From Streptomyces liangshanensis (GTDB lineage Bacteria > Actinomycetota > Actinomycetes > Streptomycetales > Streptomycetaceae): a stretch of 64,000 bases of DNA. Both the position numbers and the translations under genes were made by a program. The DNA is taken from positions 3,151,001-3,215,000 of the forward strand of contig NZ_CP050177.1 in the NCBI RefSeq assembly GCF_011694815.1, in the 5' to 3' direction. Under the pieces are notes generated by a model. The model did no database searches. It saw nothing but the letters and a program-made list of their open reading frames with translations, and had not been told where the DNA came from. Below are positions 40,533-51,661 of this stretch, piece after piece. Numbering within the stretch: position 1 is the first letter of the stretch; the number at the start of each line of letters is the position of its first letter.

Positions 40533-41732
40533 ATGACCGTGAGTTTCGATGATCCCGGCGGCGGGAACGACCGCCCGCCCCCCGCGCGCTTCGCCTTCGA
40601 CCGGCACACCTGGAAGGAGATCGCGCATCTCCTGGTGAACCTGCCCGCGTCCCTGGTCGGGTTCACCTACGTGATGTTCACCGTGACCACCGGCGCCGGG
40701 CTGTCGGTGACCGTGATCGGTCTGCCGTGGCTGGTCCTGGGGCTGGCGGGGGCCCGGCTGCTGGGCCGGGCCGAGCGGGCGCGGGCGCGGAAGCTGCTGG
40801 GGGTACGGATCGAGGAGCCGAGCCGGCTGGTGGCGCGCGGCCGGGGGCGGGGGCGGGGCGGCTCGGAGGGGTTCTTCGCCCGGCTGTGGACGGGGGTCAG
40901 CGACCCGGTGGCCTGGCGGACCGTGCTGTACGAGTTCATCAGGCTGCCGTGGAGCGTGGTGACGTTCACGGTGACGCTGACGGGCATGTTCGTGTTCTGG
41001 CCCGTCCTGCCGTTCGTGGCGCGGGGGCTCACGAACGTGGACCGCGCGATGGTACGGGGGCTGCTCTCGCCGTCCGACGAGCTGGAGCGGCGGATCGCCG
41101 AGCTGGAGTCGGACCGGGGCGTGGTGGTCGACACGGCGGCGGCGGACCTGCGCCGTATCGAGCGCGACCTCCACGACGGCGCGCAGGCCCGGCTGGTGGC
41201 GCTGGCGATGGGGCTGGGCCTGGCCAAGGAGAAGCTGCTGGAGGACCCGGACGCGGCGGCGGTCATGGTGGACGAGGCGCACGGCGAGGTGAAGCTGGCG
41301 CTGCAGGAGCTGCGCGACCTGGCGCGCGGCATCCATCCGGCGATCCTCACGGACCGCGGCCTGGACGCGGCGCTGTCGTCGATCGCCTCCCGCTGCACGG
41401 TGCCGGTGAAGGTGACCGTGGACCTGGTGGAGCGGCCCGCGGCGGCCATCGAGGGGATCGCGTACTTCACGGCGTCGGAGCTGCTCCAGAACGTCAGCAA
41501 GCACAGCGCGGCCCGGACGGCGTCGGTGGACGTGTGGCGGTCGCAGGAGCGCCTGCTGATCCAGGTCACGGACGACGGCAAGGGCGGGGCGAGCCTCGAC
41601 GGCGGTACGGGGATGTCCGGCCTCGCCGAGCGGCTGGGGGCGGTCGACGGGCTCTTCGTACTGGACTCGCCGCCGGGCGGCCCGACGACGGTCACGGCGG
41701 AGCTGCCGTGGCGGCGGCGCGACCTCGCGTAG
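40533..41732 (+). CDS. Sensor histidine kinase 1 (membrane sensor domain)
   Basis: Two-component kinase, 399 residues. The N-terminal 170 residues are a membrane sensor domain (the short four-helix sensor type, PF13796-like) with helices near 30-75 and 130-165. The HisKA_3 dimerisation segment carries the phospho-acceptor His214 in [15 protein letters not shown]. The HATPase domain has the N box [11 protein letters not shown] and the G boxes DDGKGGA and GMSGLAERLGAVDG. It is divergent from nuoA and directly upstream of a paralogous kinase. No ligand can be inferred. The gene ends in a repeated 16-base element containing its TAG stop. Confidence 0.92.
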   Translation: MTVSFDDPGGGNDRPPPARFAFDRHTWKEIAHLLVNLPASLVGFTYVMFTVTTGAGLSVTVIGLPWLVLGLAGARLLGRAERARARKLLGVRIEEPSRLVARGRGRGRGGSEGFFARLWTGVSDPVAWRTVLYEFIRLPWSVVTFTVTLTGMFVFWPVLPFVARGLTNVDRAMVRGLLSPSDELERRIAELESDRGVVVDTAAADLRRIERDLHDGAQARLVALAMGLGLAKEKLLEDPDAAAVMVDEAHGEVKLALQELRDLARGIHPAILTDRGLDAALSSIASRCTVPVKVTVDLVERPAAAIEGIAYFTASELLQNVSKHSAARTASVDVWRSQERLLIQVTDDGKGGASLDGGTGMSGLAERLGAVDGLFVLDSPPGGPTTVTAELPWRRRDLA

Positions 41733-41785
41733 GCGCGACCCGTCGTAGGCGCGACCTCGCGTAGGGCGGCCTCGCGTAGGCGCGC
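41717..41785 (+). repeat. 16-base tandem repeat duplicating the end of kinase 1
   Basis: The last 16 bases of the gene, GCGCGACCTCGCGTAG (stop included), recur at 41733, 41749 and, one base shorter, at 41765, with a fragment after. Because the period is 16, the four TAG triplets fall in all three forward frames. Confidence 0.85.
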
Positions 41786-41895
41786 CCCGGGGAGCGCACG
41801 CGGGGGCTCCGGGGGGGCGGGGTAGGGAAAACCCCAGGGTCAAGAGGGCTACCGGCCTCATGGTGGCGCGGACGGCGGGGCCGGAGCATGGAGGC

Positions 41896-43281
41896 ATGGG
41901 AGTACAGACCTCAGCCGCACCGGCACCCGCACCCGCACCCGCACCGCTCGCAGATCGGAACCCCACCATGGCCGTCGACCACGGATCGCCCGCGCGGCGC
42001 CCCCTCGTCCCCCCGGTGCTGCGCGCGCCGGTGGAGGGCCGGACCTGGCGCGAGTTCGGGTACCTGATGCTCAGCCTGCCGGTCGGCGTGGTGTTCTTCT
42101 CCTACGCCCTGACGATGTTCGTCGCCGGTGTGGGCCTGCTCATCACCTTCCTCGGGGTGCCGCTGCTGGCGGTCGGGCTGGCCGGCTGCCGAGGCCTCGG
42201 CCACGTGGAGCGGGCGCGGGCCCGGGCGCTGCTGGGGATGGACATCCGCGACCCGGAGCCCGTGCGCGGCGGGAAGCCGGGGCTCATGGGGTGGGTCGGC
42301 GGGGTCCTCAAGAGCGGGGTCTCGTGGCGGCACCTGGTCTACGCGCTGGTGCACTTCCCGTGGGCGGCGTTCGCGTTCACGGTGGCGCTGGCGTTCTGGG
42401 CGACGGCGTGGTCGCTGTTCCTGTACCCGCTGTGGCAGTGGGTCTTCCCCCGCTACCTGAACCAGCCCGGGATCAGCTTCACGGGGGACATCGACGGCCG
42501 GGGCTTCGCCCTCGACACCCCCTTCGAGATCGGCGTGACCTGCGCGGTCGGCCTGGTGCTCGTGCTGGCGACCCCGTGGCTGGTCCGCGGTCTGACGAGC
42601 GTGGACCGGCTGCTGGTCGCCGGGCTGCTCGGGCCGTCGAGGATGGCGGCCCGCGTCACGGAGCTGGAGTCGGACCGGGGGGTCGTCGTGGACACGGCGG
42701 CGGCCGACCTGCGCCGTATCGAGCGGGACCTCCACGACGGCGCGCAGGCCCGGCTGGTGGCGCTGGCCATGGACCTGGGGCTGGCGAAGGAGAAGCTGAC
42801 GGAGGACCCCCGGGCGGCGGCGCGGATGGTCGACGAGGCGCACGGCGAGGTGAAGACCGCCCTCCAGGAGCTGCGTGACCTGGCGCGCGGCATCCACCCT
42901 GCGGTGCTGACCGACCGCGGCCTGGACGCGGCCCTGTCGGCCGTCGCGTCACGCTGCACCGTGCCGGTACGGGTGGAGGTGGACCTGCCGGCGAGGCCCG
43001 CGGCGGCCATCGAGGGGATCGCGTACTTCACGGTCTCCGAGCTTCTCCAGAACGTGAGCAAGCACAGCGCGGCGCGCACCGCGTCGGTGGACGTGTGGCG
43101 GTCGCGGGACCGGCTGATGCTCCAGGTCGCGGACGACGGCAGGGGCGGCGCGGACGCGTCCGGGGGCAGCGGCCTCGCGGGGCTGGCGGAGCGGCTGGAC
43201 GCCGTGGACGGGGTCCTCGCCGTGGACTCCCCGGTGGGCGGGCCGACGACGGTCACGGCGGAGCTGCCCTGGCGCGGCTGA
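41896..43281 (+). CDS. Sensor histidine kinase 2 (membrane sensor domain)
   Basis: Paralogue of the preceding kinase, 461 residues from the ATG at 41896. ATGs at 41860 and 41968 are alternatives and the start is not settled. An Ala-Pro repeat opens the chain. The sensor domain has helices near residues 50-85, 140-180 and 205-225 and a longer extracytoplasmic loop than kinase 1. Phospho-acceptor His280 lies in [16 protein letters not shown] box and G boxes match kinase 1 almost residue for residue. Tandem duplication is evident, with divergence concentrated in the sensor half. One response regulator follows. Confidence 0.92.
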   Translation: MGVQTSAAPAPAPAPAPLADRNPTMAVDHGSPARRPLVPPVLRAPVEGRTWREFGYLMLSLPVGVVFFSYALTMFVAGVGLLITFLGVPLLAVGLAGCRGLGHVERARARALLGMDIRDPEPVRGGKPGLMGWVGGVLKSGVSWRHLVYALVHFPWAAFAFTVALAFWATAWSLFLYPLWQWVFPRYLNQPGISFTGDIDGRGFALDTPFEIGVTCAVGLVLVLATPWLVRGLTSVDRLLVAGLLGPSRMAARVTELESDRGVVVDTAAADLRRIERDLHDGAQARLVALAMDLGLAKEKLTEDPRAAARMVDEAHGEVKTALQELRDLARGIHPAVLTDRGLDAALSAVASRCTVPVRVEVDLPARPAAAIEGIAYFTVSELLQNVSKHSAARTASVDVWRSRDRLMLQVADDGRGGADASGGSGLAGLAERLDAVDGVLAVDSPVGGPTTVTAELPWRG

Positions 43282-43456
43282 GCCGCCGGGTCGGCCGGCC
43301 TGGGGATCCGTGCCCGCGCGGACCCCACGCCCTGACGGATGCGCGTCTGTGCGCGTCCCGTGCTCGACGGATTCGCCCAGGTGCGCGCGGAGCCGTACGG
43401 ATACTGGGATGCTGGAGGGCACAGGGGCGTACATCAACAGGGGGAGCGACATCGTC

Positions 43457-44131
43457 GTGGTGGAGGACAGGGTGCGGGTCGTCATCGCCGAGGACTCGGT
43501 ACTGCTCAGGGAAGGCCTGACGCGGCTGCTCACCGACCGCGGACACGACGTGGTCGCCGGGGTCGGGGACGGCGAGGCGCTGGTCAAGACCGTGGGTGAC
43601 CTGGCGGCGCAGGGGGCGCTGCCGGACGTGGTGGTCGCGGACGTGCGGATGCCGCCGACCCACACCGACGAGGGCGTCCGGGCGGCCGTACGGCTCCGCA
43701 AGGAGCACCCCGGCATCGGGGTGCTGGTCCTGTCGCAGTACGTGGAGGAGCAGTACGCCACCGAACTGCTGGCCGGCAGCAGCCGGGGCGTCGGGTACCT
43801 GCTCAAGGACCGGGTCGCCGAGGTGCGGGAGTTCGTGGACGCCGTGGTGCGGGTGGCCAGGGGGGGTACGGCGCTGGACCCCGAGGTGGTGGCGCAGCTG
43901 CTCGGCCGCAGCCGGAAACAGGACGTGCTGGCCGGGCTGACCCCCCGCGAGCGTGAGGTGCTCGGTCTGATGGCCGAGGGGCGTACGAACAGCGCGGTCG
44001 CCCGGCAGCTCGTCGTCAGCGACGGCGCCGTGGAGAAGCACGTGAGCAACATCTTCCAGAAGCTCGGGCTCTCCCCCAGCGACGGGGATCACCGCCGGGT
44101 CCTGGCCGTCCTGACGTACCTCAGGAACTGA
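43457..44131 (+). CDS. LuxR-type response regulator
   Basis: NarL/FixJ-family regulator, 224 residues. The start is placed at the GTG at 43457 ([13 protein letters not shown]), 10 bases after GGGGAG. An ATG at 43410 would add 16 residues. The receiver domain has Asp13 in the acidic pocket, phospho-acceptor Asp62 ([10 protein letters not shown]) and the Lys in YLLKDRV. The C-terminal LuxR helix-turn-helix reads [22 protein letters not shown] and [19 protein letters not shown]. It probably serves one or both adjacent kinases. Targets could be nuo or kor genes on either side, but this is inference. Confidence 0.92.
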   Translation: MVEDRVRVVIAEDSVLLREGLTRLLTDRGHDVVAGVGDGEALVKTVGDLAAQGALPDVVVADVRMPPTHTDEGVRAAVRLRKEHPGIGVLVLSQYVEEQYATELLAGSSRGVGYLLKDRVAEVREFVDAVVRVARGGTALDPEVVAQLLGRSRKQDVLAGLTPREREVLGLMAEGRTNSAVARQLVVSDGAVEKHVSNIFQKLGLSPSDGDHRRVLAVLTYLRN

Positions 44132-44354
44132 CCGCGGGACGCGGGACCTAGGCCCAAAGGACCAGAGCCGCACGGCGTCCGCGAGGCGTGACCGTAGGGA
44201 CAAAGTAGGTCATACGGTGACATCGCAGCGTCTTACATCCACGTCCGCCATACGATCGGTCCAGGGTAGGTGACCCTTACCGACGTAGGGTGGCCTCCGG
44301 GACTGCCGGGCAGCCGGTGGTCGCGAGCCGCCGCCTCGAGGGAGGTCCAGTTCA

Positions 44355-46311
<1,957 letters not shown>

Positions 46312-46319
<8 letters not shown>

Positions 46320-47415
46320 GGCTCAGGCGCAGGCTCATGTGCACGCCCAGGCGAACGAGCTGCTGACGCTCGTCCCGCCGGCCCAGGGCAAGCAGTCCAT
46401 GAAGGACTTCAAGTCGGACCAGGAGGTCCGCTGGTGCCCCGGCTGCGGTGACTACGCGGTCCTCGCGGCGGTCCAGGGCTTCATGCCCGAACTGGGCCTG
46501 GCCAAGGAGAACATCGTCTTCGTCTCGGGCATCGGGTGCTCCTCCCGCTTCCCGTACTACATGAACACGTACGGGATGCACTCCATCCACGGCCGCGCCC
46601 CGGCCATCGCCACGGGCCTCGCCACCTCGCGCCGCGACCTGTCGGTGTGGGTCGTCACCGGGGACGGCGACGCGTTGTCCATCGGCGGCAACCACCTGAT
46701 CCACGCGCTGCGGCGGAACGTCAACCTGAAGATCCTGCTGTTCAACAACCGGATCTACGGGCTGACGAAGGGCCAGTACTCCCCCACCTCCGAGGTCGGG
46801 AAGATCACCAAGTCGACGCCGATGGGGTCGCTCGACGCGCCCTTCAACCCGGTGTCGCTGGCGCTCGGCGCGGAGGCGTCCTTCGTGGCCCGTACGGTCG
46901 ACTCCGACCGCAAGCACCTCACCGAGGTGCTGCGCCAGGCCGCCGACCACCCGGGCACGGCGCTGGTGGAGATCTACCAGAACTGCAACATCTTCAACGA
47001 CGGCGCGTTCGAGGTCCTCAAGGACCGCGAGCGGGCGCAGGAGGCCGTGATCCGGCTGGAGCACGGGCGGCCGATCCGCTTCGGGGCGCCGCTGGAGAAC
47101 GGGCTCGGGTCCAAGGGCGTCGTCCGGGACATGACCTCCGGGGACCTGGAGGTGGTGACCGTCACCGCCGAGAACGAGGCGCGGGTGCTGGTCCACGACG
47201 CGCACGCGGCGAGCCCGACCACGGCGTTCGCGCTGTCCCGCCTCGCCGACGCGGACACCCTGCACCACACGCCGATCGGGGTGCTGCGCAGCGCGCGGCG
47301 CCCGGTGTACGACACGTTGATGTCGGACCAGCTCGACCGGGCGGTCGAGCGGCAGGGCAAGGGCGACCTGGCGGCGATGCTGGCCGGGGGCGACACCTGG
47401 ACGGTCGCGGGCTGA
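46312..47415 (+). CDS. korB: 2-oxoacid:ferredoxin oxidoreductase, beta subunit
   Basis: TPP- and iron-sulfur-binding beta subunit, 367 residues. Cys42 and Cys45 (WCPGCGDY) and a later Cys (GIGCSSRF) ligate the 4Fe-4S cluster. The TPP motif is VVTGDGDALSIGGNH and the Mg-coordinating Asn region is LFNNRIYGLTKGQYSPTS. The short form without an extra ferredoxin domain implies an external ferredoxin acceptor. Translationally coupled to korA. Confidence 0.94.
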
Positions 47416-47440
47416 GCCCGCCGTTCCTCGGCGCTTCACC

Positions 47441-47474
47441 CGGGGCCCGGACCTCTCAGGAGGTCCGGGCCCCG
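47441..47474. terminator. Terminator between korB and hxlR
   Basis: A 14-base perfect stem CGGGGCCCGGACCT/AGGTCCGGGCCCCG with a 6-base loop. One arm is part of a duplicated copy of the hxlR 3' end. Confidence 0.8.
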
Positions 47475-47526
47475 TCGTACGTCTCGCGCTACGAGGTCCG
47501 GGCCTCGTCGTACGTCTCGCGCGCCG
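47461..47526 (-). repeat. 33-base tandem duplication of the hxlR 3' end
   Basis: Bases 47461-47489 match 47494-47522 with one mismatch, at a period of 33. On the minus strand the inner copy encodes the last residues of HxlR (RETYDEARTS, stop). The outer copy repeats the sense in frame (RETYDGARTS, stop) beyond the first stop. Confidence 0.85.
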
Positions 47527-47887
47527 CCTCGACGTCGCCCAGCCGGCGTTCCGTCCAGCGGGCCAGGCCCCACACCTGCTCGGCGGCCTCGCGCCCCAGG
47601 TCGGTGAGGCTGTAGTCCACGCGGGGCGGGATCACGGGCTTGGCGTCGCGGTGGACGAAGCCGTCGCGCTCCAGGGTCTGGAGGGTCTGGGCGAGCATCT
47701 TCTCGCTGACCCCGCCGACCGTGCGCCGCAGCTCGCTGAAGCGGTACGAGCGCTCCAGCAGGTTGGCCAGGACCAGCACACCCCAGCGCGAGGTGACGTG
47801 CTCCAGCACGAGCCGGGAGCCGCACATGGGCTCGTTGACGTTCGCCCGGGGCGGCCGGGCGTCCAGATCCACTCCGCTTACTGTCAT
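47489..47887 (-). CDS. HxlR/MarR-like winged-helix regulator 1
   Basis: Redox- or quinone-responsive DNA-binding protein of the HxlR family, 132 residues. The winged-helix core is CGSRLVLEHVTSRWGVLVLANLL with FSELRRTVGGVSEKMLAQTL and the wing VIPPRVDYSLTDLG. Only one cysteine (Cys22) is present, in the place used as redox sensor in YodB/QorR-type proteins. It is divergent from a quinone-reductase-like gene, and a perfect 10-base inverted repeat lies between them, the usual arrangement for a regulator of its neighbour. The start codon has no ribosome site, so the mRNA may be leaderless. Confidence 0.9.
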   Translation of the reverse strand: MTVSGVDLDARPPRANVNEPMCGSRLVLEHVTSRWGVLVLANLLERSYRFSELRRTVGGVSEKMLAQTLQTLERDGFVHRDAKPVIPPRVDYSLTDLGREAAEQVWGLARWTERRLGDVEAARETYDEARTS

Positions 47888-47909
47888 GTCAGTACCTTAC
47901 TTGAAAGTG

Positions 47910-47932
47910 GGTACTTTCCCCAGGAAAGTACC
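47910..47932. promoter_or_regulatory. Candidate HxlR operator in the divergent gap
   Basis: GGTACTTTCC-CCA-GGAAAGTACC, a perfect 10-base inverted repeat. A related half (AAGTGGGTAC) and AGTACC flank it toward hxlR. It lies 23-45 bases before the hxlR start and 68-90 bases before the reductase start. Confidence 0.65.
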
Positions 47933-47999
47933 GCCCCTAGGGTGAGTGTGCAGAGCACGACGGAGCATACGCAATCACCCGAAAGCGAGCGGACCCCCC

Positions 48000-48869
48000 A
48001 TGAGCATTGTTGTCACCGGAGCCACCGGCCACCTCGGCCGCCTTGTCGTCCGGTCCCTGCTGGCCTCCGGCACGGCGCCCGGCGACATCGCCGCCGTGGT
48101 GCGCGACAAGGAGAAGGCCGCGGACCTGGCGGCGGCGGGCGTGGCGTTGCGGGTCGCCGACTACGACCGGCCCGAGACGCTGGCGGACGCGTTCAGGAGC
48201 GGCGACCGGGTCCTGCTGGTCTCGGGCAGCGAGGTCGGACGGCGGGTCCCGCAGCACACCGCCGTGATCGACGCCGCGCGGGCGGCGGGGGTCGCGCAGC
48301 TCGCGTACACCAGCATCCTGCGCGGCACCGGCTCCGACCTCCAGCTGGCGGCCGAGCACCAGGTCACCGAGCGGCTGATCGTCGACTCGGGGCTGCCGTA
48401 CACCCTCCTCCGCAACGGCTTCTACCACGAGGTCTACACCGAGGCCCTGGCCCCGGTCCTGGAGCACGGGAAGGTGGTCCACAGCGCGGGCGACGGGCGG
48501 ATCGCCACCGCGAGCCGCGCGGACTACGCGGCCGCCGCGGCCGCGGTCCTGACCGGCGAGGGGCACCTGAACCGGACGTACGAGCTGAGCGGCGACACCG
48601 CCTGGTCCTTCGCGGAGTTCGCCGCGGAGCTGTCCCGGCAGACCGGCCGCACGATCACGTACGACAACGTGCCGGCCGAGGTGTACGGGGAGATCCTCGG
48701 CGGCGCGGGGGTGCCGGCGACGTTCGTCCCGATCCTCGTGGACCTCGACGCCGGGATCGGGCGGGGGCAGATCGCGGACGTGACGGGGGAGCTGGCCGGG
48801 CTCATCGGCCGCCCGACGACGCCGCTCGCGGAGAGCGTGGCGGAGGCGCTGGCGGGGCGCGAGGGGTGA
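48000..48869 (+). CDS. NmrA-family NAD(P)H:quinone oxidoreductase-like protein
   Basis: Atypical SDR of the QorB/NmrA type, 289 residues, ATG at 48000. The Rossmann motif is MSIVVTGATGHLGRLVV, with the SILRGTGSDL segment and LPYTLLRNGFYHEVY conserved in QOR2 proteins. It lies opposite an HxlR regulator, as in bacterial quinone-stress modules. It likely reduces quinones or related electrophiles with NADPH. Catalysis is not shown by sequence alone. Confidence 0.87.
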   Translation: MSIVVTGATGHLGRLVVRSLLASGTAPGDIAAVVRDKEKAADLAAAGVALRVADYDRPETLADAFRSGDRVLLVSGSEVGRRVPQHTAVIDAARAAGVAQLAYTSILRGTGSDLQLAAEHQVTERLIVDSGLPYTLLRNGFYHEVYTEALAPVLEHGKVVHSAGDGRIATASRADYAAAAAAVLTGEGHLNRTYELSGDTAWSFAEFAAELSRQTGRTITYDNVPAEVYGEILGGAGVPATFVPILVDLDAGIGRGQIADVTGELAGLIGRPTTPLAESVAEALAGREG

Positions 48870-48899
48870 CGCGGGGCGCGCGGGCCTGACGTACGCGCA

Positions 48900-48943
48900 C
48901 CCGGGTGTCATGACCGTATGGCGACACGGGCATGACACCCGGG
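48900..48943. terminator. Long inverted repeat between the reductase gene and rarD
   Basis: A 13-base perfect repeat CCCGGGTGTCATG/CATGACACCCGGG spaced by 18 bases, 30 bases past the reductase stop. It could be a terminator or an operator for rarD. Confidence 0.55.
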
Positions 48944-48997
48944 CCCCCTCGGCGCTACCTTCGTCGGGATGTCGCGCGTGAGGTGGGGGCCGGGCCG

Positions 48998-50065
48998 GTG
49001 AAGACGCAGGTGAACACGCAGGGGAAGTCGCGGGGAAGAGCGGGGGGCGAGCAGCGGACAGGGCTGCTGTACGGGTTCGGCGCGTACGGGATGTGGGGGC
49101 TCGTCCCGCTCTTCTGGCCGCTGCTCAAACCGTCCGCGGCGCTGGAGATCCTCGCCCACCGGATGGTGTGGTCGCTGCTGTTCGTCGCCGTCGCGCTGGT
49201 GGCGCTGCGCCGCTGGGCCTGGATGAAGGACCTGGTGCGCCGGCCGAAGAAGCTGGCGCTCGTCGCGGTCGCGGCGAGCGTGATCAGCGTCAACTGGGGC
49301 CTCTACATCTGGTCGGTCAACTCCGGCCACGTGGTGGAGGCGTCGCTCGGCTACTTCATCAACCCGCTGGTGACGATCGCGATCGGCGTGCTGCTCCTCA
49401 AGGAGCGGCTGCGGCCCGCGCAGTGGGCGGCGGTGGCCATCGGGGTGCTGGCCGTCCTGGTGCTGGCGATCGGGTACGGGCAGCCGCCGTGGATCTCGTT
49501 GACGCTGGCGTTCTCGTTCGCGACGTACGGCCTGGTCAAGAAGAAGGTCAACCTGGGTGGCCTGGAGTCGCTGGCGGCGGAGACGGTGATCCTCTTCCTG
49601 CCCGCGCTGGGGTACCTGGTGTGGCTCCAGGTCCGGGGGACGGCGACCTTCGGCGCGGAGGGGGCGGGGAACGCGCTGCTGCTGGTCTCGACGGGCCTGG
49701 TCACCGCCGTGCCGCTGGTCTGCTTCGGGGCGGCGGCGATCCGGGTGCCGCTGTCCACGCTGGGGCTGTTGCAGTACCTGGCGCCGCTGTTCCAGTTCGC
49801 CCTGGGGGTGGCGTACTTCCACGAGGCGATGCCGGCGGAGCGGTGGGCCGGCTTCTCGCTGGTCTGGCTGGCGCTGACGATCCTGACGTGGGAGGCGCTG
49901 CGGACGGGACGCAGGGCGCGGGCGGAGAGGGCGCGGCTGGCCGAGGCGGTGCGGGTGGCTGCGGGTCCGGCGGGAGGTTCGGCCGGGACCGGGGGCGAGG
50001 CCGGCGCGGGGGGTCGTGCGCCCGCCGGGGCGTCCGGTCAGGGGGCCGTCGAGCCCGCCTCCTGA
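48998..50065 (+). CDS. rarD: RarD-type EamA transporter
   Basis: Ten-helix drug/metabolite transporter of the EamA superfamily, 355 residues from the GTG at 48998. The ORF extends to an ATG at 48932, but that codon lies inside a perfect inverted repeat. RarD signatures are GLLYGFGAYGMWGLVPLFWPLL, EILAHRMVWSLLFVA and NWGLYIWSVNSGHVVEASLGYFINPL in successive helices. The C-terminal 40 residues are a Gly/Ala tail. Substrate unknown. Its last 28 bases overlap tail-to-tail with the MFS gene. Confidence 0.9.
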   Translation: MKTQVNTQGKSRGRAGGEQRTGLLYGFGAYGMWGLVPLFWPLLKPSAALEILAHRMVWSLLFVAVALVALRRWAWMKDLVRRPKKLALVAVAASVISVNWGLYIWSVNSGHVVEASLGYFINPLVTIAIGVLLLKERLRPAQWAAVAIGVLAVLVLAIGYGQPPWISLTLAFSFATYGLVKKKVNLGGLESLAAETVILFLPALGYLVWLQVRGTATFGAEGAGNALLLVSTGLVTAVPLVCFGAAAIRVPLSTLGLLQYLAPLFQFALGVAYFHEAMPAERWAGFSLVWLALTILTWEALRTGRRARAERARLAEAVRVAAGPAGGSAGTGGEAGAGGRAPAGASGQGAVEPAS

Positions 50066-51504
50066 CGTCCCGCGGTGGCCGGCGGCGCGGGCGGGCGGGG
50101 GGCCCGCAGGCCCGTCGCCGTGACCACGGCCCCCAGCGCCACCATCACCACCGGGACGACCAGCGCCGCGCGGTACGCGCCCAGCGTGTCCGCCGCGGAG
50201 CCGTCGCCGCCCGCGACGGCGATGCCGTACACCGCCGTCACCGCCGAGATCCCGACCGCCGAGCCGAACTGGGTCGCGGTCGCCAGCAGGCCGCCCGCGA
50301 GGCCCTGTTCCTCCGGGGCCACCCCGTCGGTCGCCGCGATGGTCAGCGGACCGTACGCCAGCGCGAACGCCGTACCGGTCAGGATCAGGGTCGGGAACAT
50401 CGCCCCGTACGACCAGTGCGCGCCCACGGGCAGGAACAGCCCGTACGACACGGTCGCCAGCACGAACCCGCCGAGGATGACCCGTACGGTCCCGAACCGG
50501 CCCACCAGGCGCGGGGTGAGCGTCGGCGCGAGGACGGCGTCGATGCCGAGGACCACCAGGGCCAGCGCGGTCTCCAGGGCGGACCAGCCGCGCAGCTCCT
50601 GGAGGTAGAGCGTCAGGATGAACTGGAAGCCGAAGAACGACCCCACGAACAGCAGCGCCCCCAGGTCGGCCCGTACCGTCGCCGCCCGCCGGAGGATGCC
50701 GAGGCGCACCAGCGGGGCCGTGGCGCGCCGCTCGACCACGGTGAACAGCCACACGAGCAGCGCCCCGGCGGCGAACACGCCCAGGGTCAGGCCCAGGCCC
50801 GAGCCGCCGTGCTCCAGCCGGACGATCCCGTACGCGAGCAGCAGCATCGCCCCGGCCGCCGTCGCCGCGCCCGCCGGGTCGAAGCCCCCGGGCCCCCGTA
50901 CCGGAGGCGTGTCGGCGGCCGAGCGCGGCAGGACCCGTACGGCCGCGAGCAGCAGGGCGCCCGCCAGGGCGACCGGGGCGAAGAACACCCAGCGCCAGCC
51001 CAGTTCGGTGAGCAGGCCGCCGATGACCAGGCCGAGCGAGAAGCCGCCGCCGGCCGTGCCGGCGAAGACGAGGAGCGCCTTGTTGCGCCGCGGGCCCTCC
51101 TCGTACGACGTGGTGATGATCGACATCGCGGCGGGCGTCATGAAGGCGGCGGCCACACCGGTGACGAAGCGGGCGACGATCAGCGTCCAGCCCTCGGTGG
51201 CGAAGCCGCCCACGCCGGAGAAGAGGAGGAAGACCGTGAGCCACCCGAGGAACATCCGGCGGCGGCCGAGGAGGTCGGCCGCGCGCCCGCCGAGCAGGGT
51301 GAAGCCGGCGTAGCCGAGGACGTATCCGCTGACCACCCAGGCCGCCGTGCCGGTCGACAGGCCGAGGTCGGCGCGGATGGAGGGGACGGCCACGGCGAGC
51401 ATCGCGATGTCGATGCCCTCCAGGAAGATCGTGCCGCAGAGGACCAGCAGGAGGGCCCAGTCCCGCCGGGACAAGGCCGGGGAGGAGGGGGCGGGGGAAG
51501 GCAT
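50038..51504 (-). CDS. DHA2-type MFS exporter beside HxlR regulator 2
   Basis: A 488-residue, about 14-helix permease. MFS motif A is GGRAADLLGRRRMF, the motif-C-like segment is GGGFSLGLVIGGLLTELGWRW, and FLEGIDIAMLAVAVPSI opens helix 1. It is divergent from an HxlR-type regulator (157-base gap), which probably controls it. Substrate unknown. Its 3' end overlaps rarD on the other strand by 28 bases. Confidence 0.9.
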   Translation of the reverse strand: MPSPAPSSPALSRRDWALLLVLCGTIFLEGIDIAMLAVAVPSIRADLGLSTGTAAWVVSGYVLGYAGFTLLGGRAADLLGRRRMFLGWLTVFLLFSGVGGFATEGWTLIVARFVTGVAAAFMTPAAMSIITTSYEEGPRRNKALLVFAGTAGGGFSLGLVIGGLLTELGWRWVFFAPVALAGALLLAAVRVLPRSAADTPPVRGPGGFDPAGAATAAGAMLLLAYGIVRLEHGGSGLGLTLGVFAAGALLVWLFTVVERRATAPLVRLGILRRAATVRADLGALLFVGSFFGFQFILTLYLQELRGWSALETALALVVLGIDAVLAPTLTPRLVGRFGTVRVILGGFVLATVSYGLFLPVGAHWSYGAMFPTLILTGTAFALAYGPLTIAATDGVAPEEQGLAGGLLATATQFGSAVGISAVTAVYGIAVAGGDGSAADTLGAYRAALVVPVVMVALGAVVTATGLRAPRPPAPPATAGRQEAGSTAP

Positions 51505-51661
51505 GACGGACTCCTAGGGCAGCGCGAAGCGGCCGACGCGGCAGGAAGGCAGGCAGAGGGGCTGGGCGCGAGGGGGGGAAGGGAAGGGAAGAAGGCGGTT
51601 ACCGGACCGGGGGTCGGTTCCTTCTTGTTACCACCCAGATCCTGCGGCACCATGGCACGCC

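Noticed and set aside
44132..44354. Promoter for korA
   Set aside because: Several TAGGNT-like boxes exist, but none has a matching -35 at proper spacing, so no call was made.
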